Shown here: piece by piece, positions 5,852-5,882 of the stretch
How positions within the stretch are numbered: the stretch's first letter is position 1
Layout: every line of letters begins with the position of its first letter
NCBI GenBank assembly: GCA_902475285.1
Contig: CABRZA010000147.1
Location: 1 to 5,882 of the forward strand
Origin: an uncultured Porphyromonadaceae bacterium
GTDB taxonomy: Bacteria > Bacteroidota > Bacteroidia > Bacteroidales > Muribaculaceae
Direction: 5' to 3'
Length of the DNA: 5,882 nucleotides
Program-made: the position numbers and the translations under genes
Notes under the pieces: generated by a model
What the model saw: the letters and a program-made list of their open reading frames with translations, nothing else
Told to the model about the DNA's origin: nothing
Databases searched by the model: none

Positions 5852-5882
5852 AGCTGATAATGATTGATAATCGAGGCCATAG
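5852..5882 (-). other. Upstream edge of the serine palmitoyltransferase gene
   Basis: Only 31 bases are visible. ATTATCA occurs twice on the minus strand (5871-5865 and 5861-5855), 10 bases apart. No promoter element can be named. One frame would end in TGA at 5850-5848, overlapping the serine palmitoyltransferase ATG as ATGA; whether that is the end of a real upstream gene cannot be decided from so little sequence. Confidence 0.2.

Overview
The window looks like chromosomal DNA from a member of the Bacteroidales, most likely a gut lineage such as Muribaculaceae. The genus is an inference; the order is better supported. The pointers are an ECF sigma factor followed by a short membrane anti-sigma protein with a DUF4974-like tail, a serine palmitoyltransferase of the Bacteroides/Porphyromonas type, a rubredoxin-first ('reverse') rubrerythrin typical of anaerobes, and start codons without a clear Shine-Dalgarno sequence.

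All five genes lie on the minus strand, so transcription runs from high to low coordinates. From the right edge: a complete serine palmitoyltransferase gene (5851 to 4664), which makes the first intermediate of sphingolipids; 39 bases later a reverse rubrerythrin (4624 to 4073), a peroxide-detoxifying di-iron protein; then a strong intrinsic terminator (4050 to 4020). A 938-residue SNF2-family DNA-dependent ATPase follows (3998 to 1182) and ends in a second intrinsic terminator (1154 to 1119). An AT-rich leader with several small symmetric motifs precedes an ECF sigma factor (1008 to 526). Its stop codon overlaps the start of an anti-sigma-like membrane protein (529 to beyond the left edge).

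These form three transcription units. The first joins membrane sphingolipid synthesis with peroxide defence and could serve stress or aerotolerance functions. The second is the SNF2 gene alone, starting only 21 bases after the previous terminator. The third is a sigma/anti-sigma pair, which in Bacteroidales usually controls itself and nearby outer-membrane genes; any such targets would lie past the left edge.

There are no mobile elements, CRISPR arrays or RNA genes that I can recognise. I do not see a clearly new multi-gene system. The least explained parts are the roughly 470-residue N-terminal half of the SNF2 protein, the symmetric motifs in the sigma-factor leader, and the very tight terminator-to-start spacing ahead of the SNF2 gene.
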